Shown: positions 1 to 8,461, counted from the first letter of the stretch. The stretch is DNA of 64,000 nt from Methylobacterium oryzihabitans (GCF_004004555.2 NZ_SACP01000028.1:1-64000); one strand, 5' to 3'. A program made the numbers and translations. Notes: generated from the sequence alone by a model not told the origin.

Positions 1-1
1 G

Positions 2-472
2 GCGCCGCCACCGGCCGCCCCGGCTCTCGATCCCGTGACGACCCGGCCGCCCGAGCCGGAACTGCCGCTGCCGTTGCCGCCGGTCGAGCCCGAGCCCGAG
101 CCCGCTCCGGCGCCGCCACCTCCGCCGCCCGAGCCCGAGCCCGAGCCCGACTCCCTTCCGCCCGAGCCTCCGCCGCAGGAGCTTCCGCTGCCCGAGCCGG
201 AGCCCGCGCCGCCCCCGCCGCCGGTGCACGAGCCCGAACCCGAACCCGCGCCGCCCCCGCCCCCGCCCCCGGCCCCGGAGCCGCCCCCCGCTCCGGCCAG
301 GGTCGAGGCGGCCAGGGTCGAGACGGCCAAGCCCGACGCGGTCAAGCCGGAGCCCGAGAAACCGGAACCCGCGCCGGCGAAGCCGGCCCCCGCCACCGCC
401 AACCCGTTCTCGGTCGAGGAGATCGAGGCCGAGTTCGCGCGGCTGCTCGGCCGGCCCCTCGACAAGCGCTGA
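2..472 (+). CDS. C-terminal part of a Pro/Glu-rich protein (5' end outside window)
   Basis: The frame is open from the first bases of the window, so this is the 3' end of a longer gene; the in-frame GTG at 35 is probably internal. About 100 residues are low-complexity Pro-Glu-Pro and poly-Pro, followed by an Ala/Lys/Pro linker and a short charged tail (ends VEEIEAEFARLLGRPLDKR) that looks like an amphipathic helix. Extended Pro-rich linkers of this kind usually span the periplasm or join an anchor to a docking helix, but that is inference. I do not recognise the protein, and no catalytic motif is visible in the part present. The stop TGA is at 470-472. Confidence 0.6.
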   Translation, partial: APPPAAPALDPVTTRPPEPELPLPLPPVEPEPEPAPAPPPPPPEPEPEPDSLPPEPPPQELPLPEPEPAPPPPPVHEPEPEPAPPPPPPPAPEPPPAPARVEAARVETAKPDAVKPEPEKPEPAPAKPAPATANPFSVEEIEAEFARLLGRPLDKR

Positions 473-579
473 GCCGGATCGCGGCCCCCGACGCACGGGG
501 GCCGCGATCCCGCTTGACCGGGGCGGGCCGGCAGGGTGGATGGAGCGAGGACGCCCCATCCAGCCCAACGAGGCACGCC

Positions 580-1788
580 ATGGATTTCACCCTGTCCCCC
601 CGGATCGAGGATTTTCGCGCCCGGATCGCCGACTTCGTCGCCCGCGAGATCATGCCGGTGGAGGCCGACCGGGCGAACTGGGACGAGCACGAGAACATCG
701 CCCACGCGCCCCTCGCAGCCCTGCGGGAGAAGGCCAGGAATGCCGGGCTGTGGTGCCTGCAACTGTCCGAGGAGGCCGGCGGGCAGGGGCTCGGCAAGGT
801 CGGGATGGCCGCCTGCTACACCGAGATGAACCGCTCGATCTTCGGCCCGGTGGTGTTCAACGCCGCCGCCCCCGACGACGGCAACATGATGGTGCTGGAG
901 GCGCTGGCGACGCCCGAGCAGAAGGCCCGCTGGCTCGCGCCGATCGCCTCCGGCGCCGTGCGCTCGGCCTTCGCGATGACCGAGCCGCATCCCGGCGGCG
1001 GCTCGGACGTGTCGATGATCCGCACCCGCGCCGAGCGGCAGCCGGACGGCCGCTACCGCATCCACGGCCGCAAGTGGTACATCACCGGCGCCGGCGAGGC
1101 GGCGCATTTCCTCCTGATGGCGCGCACCTCCGACGACCCGCGCACCGGGCTGACCTGCTTCCTGTTCCACCGGGACCAGCCGGGCTGGCACATCGTCCGG
1201 CGCATCCCGATCATGGGGCCGGAGGAGCATGGCGGCCATTGCGAGATCGCCTTCGAGGGGTTGGAGATCGGGCCGGAGGACGTGCTGGTCGGCGAGGGGA
1301 GGGGCATGAAGGTGGCGCAGGTGCGCCTCGCCCCGGCCCGGCTGACCCACTGCATGCGCTGGCTCGGCCTCGCCCGGCGCAGCCTCGAGATCGCGCAGGA
1401 CTACGCGGCGGTCCGCGAGGGCTTCGGAATCCGGCTCGCCGACCGCGAGAGCGTGCAGCTCATGCTCGGCGGCCTCGCCATGGACATCGAGATCGGCCGG
1501 CTGCTGGTGATGCGGGCGGCCTGGGAACTCGACCAGGGCCGCTACGCCCGCAAGGAGGTGTCGATGGCCAAGATCCACGTCGCCAACACCCTGCACAAGG
1601 CCGCCGACCTCGGCATCCAGATCAACGGCGCGCGGGGCTATTCCAAGGACACGGTGCTGGAGTGGATCTACCGCTACGCCCGTCAGGCCCGCCTCGTCGA
1701 CGGCGCCGACGAGGTCCACCGGATGCTCATCAACCGCGAGTTGCAGGCCGAGGGCGCGGCGTTCTTCTCGTGGCCGGGGGCGGCCTGA
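580..1788 (+). CDS. Acyl-CoA dehydrogenase family protein (ACAD10/11-like)
   Basis: A 402-residue flavoprotein expected to oxidise an acyl-CoA to the trans-2-enoyl-CoA with FAD, passing electrons to ETF. The FAD/substrate-binding stretch FAMTEPHPGGGSDVSM lies near residue 130, the middle beta domain includes GRKWYITGAGEAAHF, and the C-terminal helical domain carries QINGARGYSKDTVLEW and DGADEVHRM. The last motif resembles the ACAD10/ACAD11 branch, which acts on long-chain or hydroxylated acyl groups in characterised members. Start chosen at ATG 580 because AACGAGG lies just upstream and the protein then begins MDFTLSP as expected; an upstream TTG at 514 would add an unlikely tail. No acyl-CoA partner genes are adjacent, so the substrate is unknown. 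Confidence 0.93.
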   Translation: MDFTLSPRIEDFRARIADFVAREIMPVEADRANWDEHENIAHAPLAALREKARNAGLWCLQLSEEAGGQGLGKVGMAACYTEMNRSIFGPVVFNAAAPDDGNMMVLEALATPEQKARWLAPIASGAVRSAFAMTEPHPGGGSDVSMIRTRAERQPDGRYRIHGRKWYITGAGEAAHFLLMARTSDDPRTGLTCFLFHRDQPGWHIVRRIPIMGPEEHGGHCEIAFEGLEIGPEDVLVGEGRGMKVAQVRLAPARLTHCMRWLGLARRSLEIAQDYAAVREGFGIRLADRESVQLMLGGLAMDIEIGRLLVMRAAWELDQGRYARKEVSMAKIHVANTLHKAADLGIQINGARGYSKDTVLEWIYRYARQARLVDGADEVHRMLINRELQAEGAAFFSWPGAA

Positions 1789-1908
1789 CGGCGGAGCCTG
1801 CGCCGGGAGGCTGATTCACGTCCGGGCCTTCATCGAGGGATCCCCTCTCCCGTTCGGGGAAGGGGAGCGCCCCGGCCGCAGCCGGCGCCGGTCGCGCCCG
1901 GCGACGCG

Positions 1909-2042
1909 TCATACGGTTTCCGATTGATCGCTTCAGGCGATCCTGGCGGATCGCATTCGCAATGCGGAAACCGGCTTCGCTCAAGTGCCGCGCGGGCTGG
2001 TGATCCGATCTTCGGAACTGATCGTCCGAAGATCGGATCACG
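1909..2042 (-). repeat. Family A dispersed palindromic element, copy A1
   Basis: Copy of the element with termini TGATAC.../...CGTATGA, here reversed. It shows the same order as other copies: a terminal hairpin (GATCCGATCTTCGG against CCGAAGATCGGATC), then a GCCCGCGCGG core, a GCGAAGCCGG-type segment, and the far terminus CGTATGA read on the minus strand. The TGA of its hairpin end (2038-2040) is the stop codon of the small gene on the minus strand. Compare the copies at 10213, 37814, 38570, 38722, 47043 and 55228. Confidence 0.8.
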
Positions 2043-2322
2043 CGCAGGGCGCGGCCGCGGCCCGGGCGATCGTCGCGGACCCGGTGCTTCCCGTCCGGGG
2101 CAGGGTCGAGCGGCCCTGGTCGGTGATCTGCCAGGTCGCGAAGGTGCCGCCGAGATGCGGCCCGGCCTGCTCGCCGACCCAGCGCAGGTGGCCGTCGTTC
2201 TCCAGGGCGCAGAGCCGGCTGTGGTCGCCGGGCCAGGACCGGTCCGGGTCGCGCTTGACCGAGATCCGGCCCTCGACGTCGGCGGCGGCCTTGGACAGCA
2301 GGCGGTGCTCGTGGTTGATCAT
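2038..2322 (-). CDS. Small conserved protein of unknown function (94 aa)
   Basis: A 94-residue soluble protein starting MINHEHRLLSKAAADVEGR, with a compact central segment that includes HLRWVGEQAGPHLGGTFATW followed by QITDQGR. The start is placed at ATG 2322 because GCGAGGA precedes it by about 8 bases; the frame is open further upstream but that part is compositionally shadow-like. There is no signal peptide or membrane segment. I do not recognise a named family. The stop codon is the TGA that begins the family A repeat, so the last codons abut the repeat. It stands alone between the acyl-CoA dehydrogenase and the catalase-like gene. Confidence 0.6.
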   Translation of the reverse strand: MINHEHRLLSKAAADVEGRISVKRDPDRSWPGDHSRLCALENDGHLRWVGEQAGPHLGGTFATWQITDQGRSTLPRTGSTGSATIARAAAAPCA

Positions 2323-2730
2323 GGCGAGTCCTCGCGCTTGGAGGCCGGCCGCGGCACCCGCGGCACGGCGCAAGGGGGGCGGCCCGCCGGACCCGCGGGC
2401 CCGTCGGCGACACACCCGACTGAAGAGGATCGTCCCGCCCGACGACGAGCCGTGGGGCGCGGACGCGGGCACCGCGGACGGCGCGGTGCGGCACGGGACC
2501 CGCGAGCAGCTCCCGCTCATGGTCGGGCTGCCCGGCGGCCCTCGGGGCCGGCGGCGCGGGTCGATGAACGATAGCTTAACAATAAATGCCCGGAGCGCAA
2601 CCGCGCCCCGGGCCCGTCACAAGGCAATCGGGTTCACCCGATTGCCCTGGGGCCCGTCAACAGCGCGGCCGGTCGGCCGGACGCCCGGAGGCGGCTCGGC
2701 GGCCGGCTACCCCGGGGTCGGCGGATGCGG
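2323..2730. other. Intergenic stretch between small gene and catalase-like gene
   Basis: No credible gene in this 408-base stretch. It must hold the promoter of the minus-strand small gene; an AT-richer patch around 2570-2590 (AACGATAGCTTAACAATAAA) is the only obvious promoter-like sequence. It also contains a hairpin of the family B type at 2623-2646, which could terminate the catalase-like gene. Remaining sequence is GC-rich without clear signals. Confidence 0.5.
2623..2646. repeat. Family B hairpin, minimal copy (B3)
   Basis: GGCAATCGGG, a four-base loop and CCCGATTGCC form a perfect 10-bp stem. The same hairpin occurs inside the larger family B elements near 28226-28378 and 48671-48874. 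Placed downstream of the minus-strand catalase-like gene, it could act as its terminator. Confidence 0.65.
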
Positions 2731-3711
2731 TCAGTTCGATCGCCGCGACAGCGACACCGCGTAGGCGGGGGAGCGGATCGCGAACATCGGGTCGTCGGCC
2801 GGGCCGGCGATTCCGTCAGGGAGATCGACCACCGGGTCGAAGGTGGCGGCGTCGCAGGTGGCGTCCGGCTCGATCGCGGTGATCGCGAGAGTGCCGAGCG
2901 TCTGCTGCTTGCGCTCCTCCTCCGGCCAGGATGCGGTCACGTCGGCGGTCGGGTCGTTCGGCTCGGCCAGGATCGCCACGAGATCGAAGGTCGCCGGTCC
3001 CTGCGCGAGCCGCTGCTTCAGCTCGTCGGCGTAGAAGCTGTCGGGCTTGGCCTTCAGCTCGTCGTCGGAGAGGCCCGCCTTGTCGGCGGCGACGAATTTC
3101 AGCTTGGCGGTGGTGCCGACGCCGGCGGCGTTGGTCAGCGTGTAGGCGTGGACCGCCCAGTAGTCGACGCCCGCGAAGCTCGCCGGCACCGGCCGCGCCG
3201 CGAGCCACGCCGCCTGCCGGCCGGTCTCGGGGTTCTGCGCCGCGAACGCCTTGATCCTCTCGGCGTCCGGCTTGCCGTCCGGCCCGGGGGCGCGGACCTT
3301 CAGGAACTCCAGCAGCTGCGCCGGGGTCCGGGTCGAGAAGACCGGCGCGGAGACGACCACGAAGGTCAGGTCGCCGGCCGGATCGGCCATCCGCATGGCG
3401 AAGCCGCGGGTGACCGGCTTGGTCTTGTCCGAGATCTTCGGGTTGCTGCCGCCCATCGAGAACCGGGCGGTGACCGGGACCGCCTTGGCGAATTGCGGCG
3501 CCTTCGACAGGGCCGCGGCCGCGGGCGACGGCGTGAACGTCCCCTTGAGGCAGACGCCCTTGGCCCCGCTCGCGCGCACGCCCTTGTGGTCCCCGCCGAG
3601 GGCGAATTGCAGGGCGACGATGGCGCCGGGGTCGGCCTCCTCGGCCTGGGCCGGCACGGCGAAGGGGGCCAACAGGGCCGCGCTGACGGCGACGAGGCTG
3701 GACCGGATCAT
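2731..3711 (-). CDS. Secreted catalase-family peroxidase with altered distal site
   Basis: A 326-residue catalase-related haem protein of the small SrpA-like type. Residues 1-23 form a signal peptide ending AQA, so it is periplasmic. Family features include KGTFTPS near 56, VTARFSMGGSNP near 80, and a C-terminal RSPAYAVSLSRR in which R313 and Y317 fit the R-x3-Y axial haem ligand. The distal segment reads GVRASGAKGV where the family normally has R-x-x-H-A-K-G, so the catalytic His appears replaced by Gly49; a nearby His42 might compensate. ATG 3711 is preceded by GAGGGA. The gene stands alone. Haem-binding is likely, peroxidase activity uncertain. Confidence 0.85.
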   Translation of the reverse strand: MIRSSLVAVSAALLAPFAVPAQAEEADPGAIVALQFALGGDHKGVRASGAKGVCLKGTFTPSPAAAALSKAPQFAKAVPVTARFSMGGSNPKISDKTKPVTRGFAMRMADPAGDLTFVVVSAPVFSTRTPAQLLEFLKVRAPGPDGKPDAERIKAFAAQNPETGRQAAWLAARPVPASFAGVDYWAVHAYTLTNAAGVGTTAKLKFVAADKAGLSDDELKAKPDSFYADELKQRLAQGPATFDLVAILAEPNDPTADVTASWPEEERKQQTLGTLAITAIEPDATCDAATFDPVVDLPDGIAGPADDPMFAIRSPAYAVSLSRRSN

Positions 3712-3823
3712 GGTGGCGTATCCCTCGATCTGACGGGGCGATCTTGAGTTGTGCGCAATTTTATTTCAAGTCCGATTCCAATCTGCCGCCCGCCCCGCCT
3801 GGAAAGGACAGGCGACGTGGGCC

Positions 3824-3851
3824 TTGCATCGGAGCCGGAACGTGCTATAGG
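3824..3851 (+). promoter_or_regulatory. Candidate housekeeping promoter of the rpsF operon
   Basis: TTGCAT at 3824-3829 and TATAGG at 3846-3851 are separated by 16 bases and lie about 230 bases before rpsF, leaving a long leader. S6-S18 operons in many bacteria carry an autoregulatory leader that binds the S6:S18 dimer; I cannot confirm that fold by eye, although the leader has a short GGCCCGCGGGC-like hairpin close to the start codon. Confidence 0.4.
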
Positions 3852-4080
3852 CCGCGCCTCGCGTTCGCTCCGGCCGGGGGCTGAACGGACGGTGCCGCCT
3901 TGCCGCGGCACAGGGGTCCTCGGGCTCCGTCGTCCGGTGTCTCCGCCTTCGACAACCGCTCGGGCCTTCATGCAGGCTCGAAGGGCTTGGCGCCGGGCGA
4001 TGCGTGCGAACCGGCCCGATTGCGGACGCCAGCCTCACGGCGCGCCCGCCCGCGGGCCTTCATCCGACGAAAGGCCCATC

Positions 4081-4542
4081 ATGGCTCTGTACGAGCATGT
4101 GTTCCTGGCCCGCCAGGACGTGACCTCGCAGCAGGTCGAATCGATGATCGAGACCTACAAGGGCGTCATCGAGGAGAACGGCGGCAGGATCGAGAAGACC
4201 GAGATGTGGGGCGTCAAGTCCCTCGCCTACCGCATCCGCAAGAACCGCAAGGCCCACTTCACCCTGCTCAACATCGACGCTCCGCCGGCGGCGCTGGCCG
4301 AGATGGAGCGCCAGATGCGGATCTCGGAGGACGTCCTGCGCTTCCTGACCATCCGCGTCGAGACGCTGGAGGCCGAGCCCTCCGCGATGATGCAGAAGCG
4401 CGACCGCGACGAGCGCAAGGACCGCGAGCGCGGCCGCCGTCGCGACGACGACGGCTTCGGCGGTGGCGACCGCGGCGATCGCCCCGAGCGCGGTGATCGT
4501 CCCGAGCGCGCCGAGCGCGGCAACCCGAACGAGGAGAACTGA
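4081..4542 (+). CDS. rpsF: 30S ribosomal protein S6
   Basis: S6 of the small-subunit platform, partner of S18. The ferredoxin-like core starts MALYEHVFLARQDVTSQQVE, with WGVKSLAYRIRKNRKAHF in the middle and a long, highly charged Arg/Asp/Glu-rich tail from about residue 105 to 153, a common alphaproteobacterial extension. Total length is 153 residues against about 100 for the core. ATG 4081 follows CGAAAGG; the frame is open upstream but that part is leader sequence. rpsR follows after 3 bases, then the DUF2232 gene and rplI, the usual ribosomal cluster. Confidence 0.98.
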   Translation: MALYEHVFLARQDVTSQQVESMIETYKGVIEENGGRIEKTEMWGVKSLAYRIRKNRKAHFTLLNIDAPPAALAEMERQMRISEDVLRFLTIRVETLEAEPSAMMQKRDRDERKDRERGRRRDDDGFGGGDRGDRPERGDRPERAERGNPNEEN

Positions 4543-4545
4543 GTC

Positions 4546-4800
4546 ATGGCGTTCGGTGCTGGTGGTGGCGGCGGTGGCCGTCGTCCGTTCTTCCGTCGTC
4601 GCAAGACCTGCCCGTTCTCCGGCGCCAACGCGCCGAAGATCGACTACAAGGACGTGAAGCTGCTCTCGCGCTACGTGTCGGAGCGCGGCAAGATCGTCCC
4701 CTCGCGCATCACCGCGGTGTCGGCCAAGAAGCAGCGCGAGCTCGCCCAGGCGATCAAGCGCGCCCGCTTCCTCGGCTTCCTGCCCTACGTGATCCGCTGA
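4546..4800 (+). CDS. rpsR: 30S ribosomal protein S18
   Basis: An 84-residue S18 with a Gly/Arg-rich start, the RRKTCPF segment, DYKDVKLLSRYVSERGKI and the C-terminal KKQRELAQAIKRARFLGFLP, all diagnostic. It binds S6 on the platform of the 30S subunit. The gene begins 3 bases after the rpsF stop and is surely co-transcribed. A strong GC hairpin follows at 4823-4847. Confidence 0.98.
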   Translation: MAFGAGGGGGGRRPFFRRRKTCPFSGANAPKIDYKDVKLLSRYVSERGKIVPSRITAVSAKKQRELAQAIKRARFLGFLPYVIR

Positions 4801-4822
4801 TCCGGCTCACCTGATTCATCAA

Positions 4823-4847
4823 CCCGGCGGCGTCGCCCGCCGCCGGG
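4823..4847 (+). terminator. Hairpin after rpsR
   Basis: A 10-bp stem CCCGGCGGCG/CGCCGCCGGG with a 5-base loop sits 22 bases after the rpsR stop. No T-run follows, so it may be a partial terminator or an mRNA-stabilising hairpin within the rpsF-rplI operon. Confidence 0.5.
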
Positions 4848-4916
4848 GTCGCTGGGGCGTCACGCGGCGCCCCTAACCCTGCCGGACCGGCAGCGGGACA
4901 GCGGAGCGGAAACCCA

Positions 4917-5882
4917 GTGCAGTTCCTCGGTATCGGCGTCGTCGCGGGCCTCGTCTCCGCGCTCCTGATCGGCGTGATCGTCAAGGCGACCCCGCTCGCC
5001 CTCGTCCTCTACCTGCTCGCGCCGCTGCCGGTCCTCATCGTCGCCCTCGGCTGGAGCCATCGCGCCGGCCTCGTGGCCGCCGCCACCGGCACGCTCGCCC
5101 TCGCGGTGATGTCCTCGCCCCTGCGCGGCCTCGCCTTCCTGATCTCGACGGCGCTGCCGGCGTGGTGGCTCGGCTACCTCGCGCTGCTCGGCCGGCCCTC
5201 GCCCGCGGGCGCCCCCGGCGCGATGGAGTGGTACCCGGTCGGCCGCCTGCTCGCCTGGGTCGCGGTGACCGCCGCGGTGGCGCTGCTCGTCGTCATCATC
5301 CTGTCCTCGGGCGACCACGCCGCCTACCAGGAGCGCACCCGCCAGCTCGCCCGGGCGATCCTCCAGATCCAGGGCGTGCAGGTCCAGGAGGTCGAGGCGG
5401 GGACCGGGGTCTCGGACGCCGACCTCGCCCGGATCGCCGACCGGGTCGCCGGCTTCGCCCCCGGCATCATGGCGATGACCTTCACCCTGCTGCTGACCTT
5501 CTACCTGTGGGCGGCGGCGCGCATCGTGCAGCTCTCCGGCCGGCTGCCGCGGCCCTGGCCCGACGTGCCGGGCGCGGCCATGCCCCGGCGCATCCTGTGG
5601 GGCCTGAGCGCCGGGCTCGTGCTCGCCGTCGCCGGCCCGGCCTATGCCGGCACCTTCGGGGTCGCGCTGTCGGGGGCGATCGGCGCCGCGCTCGCGCTCC
5701 AGGGGCTCGCCGCCATCCACGACCGCACCCGCGGCCGGCCCGGGCGCACGGCCCTGCTGGCCGGGCTCTACGTCGTGGTGTTCCTCACCCAGGGGATCGC
5801 GCTCGCGGCCCTGACCCTGTTCGGCCTCGCCGATTCCCTGTTCGGCCTGCGGCGCAGGCCCGCGGGGGCGCCGAAGCCCTGA
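4917..5882 (+). CDS. DUF2232 family integral membrane protein
   Basis: A 321-residue polytopic membrane protein with about eight hydrophobic segments, starting at GTG 4917 behind a GGAGCGGAA-like ribosome site. DUF2232 proteins lie between rpsR and rplI in many alphaproteobacteria, as here, but their biochemical role is not established; a link to cell envelope or spore-type membrane proteins (YybS-like) is the usual annotation. A soluble loop of about 50 residues (HAAYQERTRQLARAILQIQ onward) sits between two membrane parts. Confidence is high for the family from context plus topology, low for function. Confidence 0.85.
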   Translation: MQFLGIGVVAGLVSALLIGVIVKATPLALVLYLLAPLPVLIVALGWSHRAGLVAAATGTLALAVMSSPLRGLAFLISTALPAWWLGYLALLGRPSPAGAPGAMEWYPVGRLLAWVAVTAAVALLVVIILSSGDHAAYQERTRQLARAILQIQGVQVQEVEAGTGVSDADLARIADRVAGFAPGIMAMTFTLLLTFYLWAAARIVQLSGRLPRPWPDVPGAAMPRRILWGLSAGLVLAVAGPAYAGTFGVALSGAIGAALALQGLAAIHDRTRGRPGRTALLAGLYVVVFLTQGIALAALTLFGLADSLFGLRRRPAGAPKP

Positions 5883-5942
5883 CCCGGACGGCCGCGGCCG
5901 CCCGATCCCGTTCCCCACCGACTTCTCGAAGGAGTGCACACC

Positions 5943-6512
5943 ATGGAAGTCATCCTGCTCGAACGCGTCGCCAAGCTCGGCCAGATGGGCGAGACCGTGA
6001 AGGTCCGCCCGGGCTTCGCCCGCAACTTCCTCCTCGCCCGCGGCAAGGCCCTGCGCGCCACCGAGGCCAACAAGAAGCGGTTCGAGGACCAGCGCGCCCA
6101 GCTCGAGACCCGCAACCTCGAGCGCCGCAGCGACGCCGAGAAGGTCGCCGAGACCCTCAACGGCCAGAGCTTCGTGCTGATCCGTCAGGCCGGCGAGACC
6201 GGCGTGCTGTACGGCTCGGTCTCCCCGCGCGACCTCGCCGACGTGGTGACCCGGGAGGGCTTCACCGTCGGCCGCGAGCAGTTCAGCCTCAACCAGCCGA
6301 TCAAGACCCTGGGCCTGCACACCGTCCCGGTGGTGCTCCACCCCGAGGTCGAGGTCAGCGTCACCGTCAACGTCGCCCGCAGCCCCGAGGAGGCCGAGCG
6401 CCAGGCCCGCGGCGAATCGACCACCGCCCGCGAGGAGTTCAACCTCGACGATCTCGGCCTCGAGGTCGGCGCCGCCCTGGCCGAGGCCGGTCCCGACGCC
6501 GACGACCGCTGA
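5943..6512 (+). CDS. rplI: 50S ribosomal protein L9
   Basis: L9 of the large subunit: N-terminal rRNA-binding domain with the signature GQMGETVKVRPGFARNFLL at residues 13-31, a connecting helix (NKKRFEDQRAQLETRN), and the C-terminal domain ending near residue 155, followed by an acidic alphaproteobacterial tail to 189. ATG 5943 is chosen because AAGGAG lies 8 bases upstream; an in-frame GTG at 5934 overlaps that site. A perfect palindrome follows the stop and probably ends the operon before dnaB. Confidence 0.98.
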   Translation: MEVILLERVAKLGQMGETVKVRPGFARNFLLARGKALRATEANKKRFEDQRAQLETRNLERRSDAEKVAETLNGQSFVLIRQAGETGVLYGSVSPRDLADVVTREGFTVGREQFSLNQPIKTLGLHTVPVVLHPEVEVSVTVNVARSPEEAERQARGESTTAREEFNLDDLGLEVGAALAEAGPDADDR

Positions 6513-6518
6513 GGACGA

Positions 6519-6540
6519 CGCGCCGCCGGCCGGCGGCGCG
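6519..6540 (+). terminator. Perfect 22-bp GC palindrome after rplI
   Basis: CGCGCCGCCGG followed directly by its reverse complement, six bases after the rplI stop. No T-tract follows. It is the likely terminator of the rpsF-rpsR-DUF2232-rplI operon. Confidence 0.6.
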
Positions 6541-6973
6541 GTGGACAACCGGGAGAACGGGGACGCCCCGTCTCCCGGGCTTGACTTGTTCCCATTCTGT
6601 TCCAGCATGAGGGGGCTCGCCGCAGCGATGCGGCGGGCCCTCTCGCGTTCGGGAGGCGAGGCGTGGCGATGTCGTCACAGCTTTCGCCCGGGCGCCGGAT
6701 TATTCCGGCCGGCCGGTGCGGCATTCGCCGCAGCGGGTCCGGCAGGGTGGCGCAAGGCAGCCCTGCCAAGGGTCTCGTCGACGCGTCGTCGTTGCGCCGG
6801 AAGCGGTGACCGCCCCGGCGCATGATATCAGGGGCAGGGTCCGACCACGGTGTCATCGATCCTGCTCTACGTGTTTGATTTTGCCGCATTTTTCGCGGCG
6901 AAGCGGTATCCGCTCCGCCGGAGGATGCTCTAGGATCGCGTCCCCCCGACGCAACCGAATCGGAGTTCGCCGG
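6541..6973. other. Intergenic region between rplI and dnaB
   Basis: No credible gene in 433 bases. It contains the SOS-type site at 6588-6602, a TTGACT at 6581 overlapping it, and an AT-richer segment at about 6865-6900 with a small GCCGC/GCGGC hairpin that probably contains the dnaB promoter. A short reading frame downstream of the SOS-type site (from ATG 6607) has no recognisable content. Confidence 0.5.
6588..6602 (+). promoter_or_regulatory. Candidate LexA (SOS) box
   Basis: GTTC at 6588-6591, seven bases, GTTC at 6599-6602: an exact match to the alphaproteobacterial LexA direct repeat GTTC-N7-GTTC. It overlaps a TTGACT hexamer at 6581-6586, a position suited to repression. The nearest downstream gene is dnaB, 370 bases away, so its target is uncertain. 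Confidence 0.5.
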
Positions 6974-8461
6974 ATGGCCATTCCCAGCACCCTGACGGCG
7001 AACCTGGAGCCGGTGACGCAGGAATACCGCGTCGCCCCGCACAACATCGATGCCGAGCAGGCCCTGCTGGGCGCGATCCTGGTCAACAACGACGCCTATT
7101 ACCGGGTCTCGGACTTCCTGCTGCCCGAGCACTTCATGGAGGAGGTGCACCGCAAGATCTTCGAGGTCGCGGTCACGCTCATCAAGGCCGGCAAGCTCGC
7201 GAGCCCGATCACCCTCAAGACCTATCTCGGCGACGCCGACCTCGGTGGCCTCACGGTGAGCCAGTACCTCGCCCGGCTCGCCGCCGAGGCGACCACCGTC
7301 ATCAACGCCGAGCATTACGGCCGCACGATCTACGATCTCGCGCTGCGCCGGCGCCTCATCACCATCGGCGAGGACCTCGTCAACGGCGCCTACGAGGCCC
7401 CGGTCGAATCCTCGCCGCGCGAGCAGATCGAGGCGACCGAGCGCCGGCTCTACGAGCTGGCCGAGACCGGCAAGTACGACGGCGGCTTCCAGAAATTCTC
7501 CGAGGCGCTCACCGCCGCGATCGACATGGCGGCCAAGGCCTTCCAGCGCGAGGGCCGGCTGTCGGGCATCGCCACCGGCCTGTCCGACCTCGACGCCAAG
7601 ATGGGCGGACTGCAGGCGTCCGACCTCATCATCCTGGCCGGGCGCCCGGGCATGGGCAAGACCTCGCTCGCCACCAATATCGGCTTCAACATCGCCAAGG
7701 CCTATGTCGGCGAGAAGCAGGCCGACGGCACCATCGAGACCAAGAACGGCGGCATCGTCGGGTTCTTCTCGCTCGAGATGTCGGCCGAGCAGCTCGCCAC
7801 CCGCATCATTGCCGAGCAGTCCGGCGTCGCCTCCTACAAGATCCGCCGCGGCGACATCCGGCCGGAGGAATTCTACAAGATCACCGACGCCGCCCGCGAG
7901 ATGCAGGCGATCCCGTTCTATATCGACCAGTCCGGCGGCATCTCGATCGCCCAGCTCGCCGCCCGCGCCCGCCGGCTCAAGCGCCAGCGCGGCCTCGACC
8001 TCCTGATCGTCGACTACCTCCAGCTCCTGTCCGGCTCGTCCAAGAAGGGCGACAACCGGGTGCAGGAGATGACCGAGATCACCACCGGCATGAAGGCCCT
8101 GGCCAAGGAGCTGGCGGTGCCGATCATCGCCCTGTCGCAGCTCTCGCGTCAGGTCGAGAACCGCGACGACAAGCGGCCCCAGCTCTCGGACCTGCGCGAA
8201 TCGGGCTCGATCGAGCAGGATGCCGACGTGGTGATGTTCGTCTACCGCGAGGAATACTACGTCAAGAACAAGAAGCCGCGCGAGGGCACCGAAGAGTTCT
8301 TCGCCTGGGAAGCCGAGATGAACCGCGTCTACGGCAAGGCCGAGGTGATCCTCGGCAAGCAGCGCCACGGCCCGACCGGCACGGTGGAACTGCAGTTCGA
8401 GGCCGAGACCACCCGGTTCTCGGATCTCGCCCACGGCGACCGGCTGCCGGAGCAGATGTAG
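6974..8461 (+). CDS. dnaB: Replicative DNA helicase DnaB
   Basis: A 495-residue hexameric replicative helicase that unwinds DNA ahead of the fork. The N-terminal DnaB domain begins RVAPHNIDAEQALLGAILVN; the RecA-like motor has the Walker A GRPGMGKTSLATN near residue 223, the FFSLEMS motif, Walker B LLIVDYLQLL and the RESGSIEQDADVV segment. A roughly 15-residue insertion (GEKQADGTIETKNGG) lies after Walker A, as seen in alphaproteobacterial DnaB. ATG 6974 fits the family start; the open frame upstream is leader. It follows rplI, a very common order. Confidence 0.97.
   Translation: MAIPSTLTANLEPVTQEYRVAPHNIDAEQALLGAILVNNDAYYRVSDFLLPEHFMEEVHRKIFEVAVTLIKAGKLASPITLKTYLGDADLGGLTVSQYLARLAAEATTVINAEHYGRTIYDLALRRRLITIGEDLVNGAYEAPVESSPREQIEATERRLYELAETGKYDGGFQKFSEALTAAIDMAAKAFQREGRLSGIATGLSDLDAKMGGLQASDLIILAGRPGMGKTSLATNIGFNIAKAYVGEKQADGTIETKNGGIVGFFSLEMSAEQLATRIIAEQSGVASYKIRRGDIRPEEFYKITDAAREMQAIPFYIDQSGGISIAQLAARARRLKRQRGLDLLIVDYLQLLSGSSKKGDNRVQEMTEITTGMKALAKELAVPIIALSQLSRQVENRDDKRPQLSDLRESGSIEQDADVVMFVYREEYYVKNKKPREGTEEFFAWEAEMNRVYGKAEVILGKQRHGPTGTVELQFEAETTRFSDLAHGDRLPEQM

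Noticed and set aside
1..300. CCGGAGCCC-type periodic repeat as a CRISPR or satellite
   Set aside because: It is the codon repetition of a Pro-Glu-rich coding region, with no spacer structure.
6607..6825. Small SOS-controlled peptide downstream of the LexA-type box
   Set aside because: The frame has no ribosome site of note and Arg/Ala-rich shadow composition.
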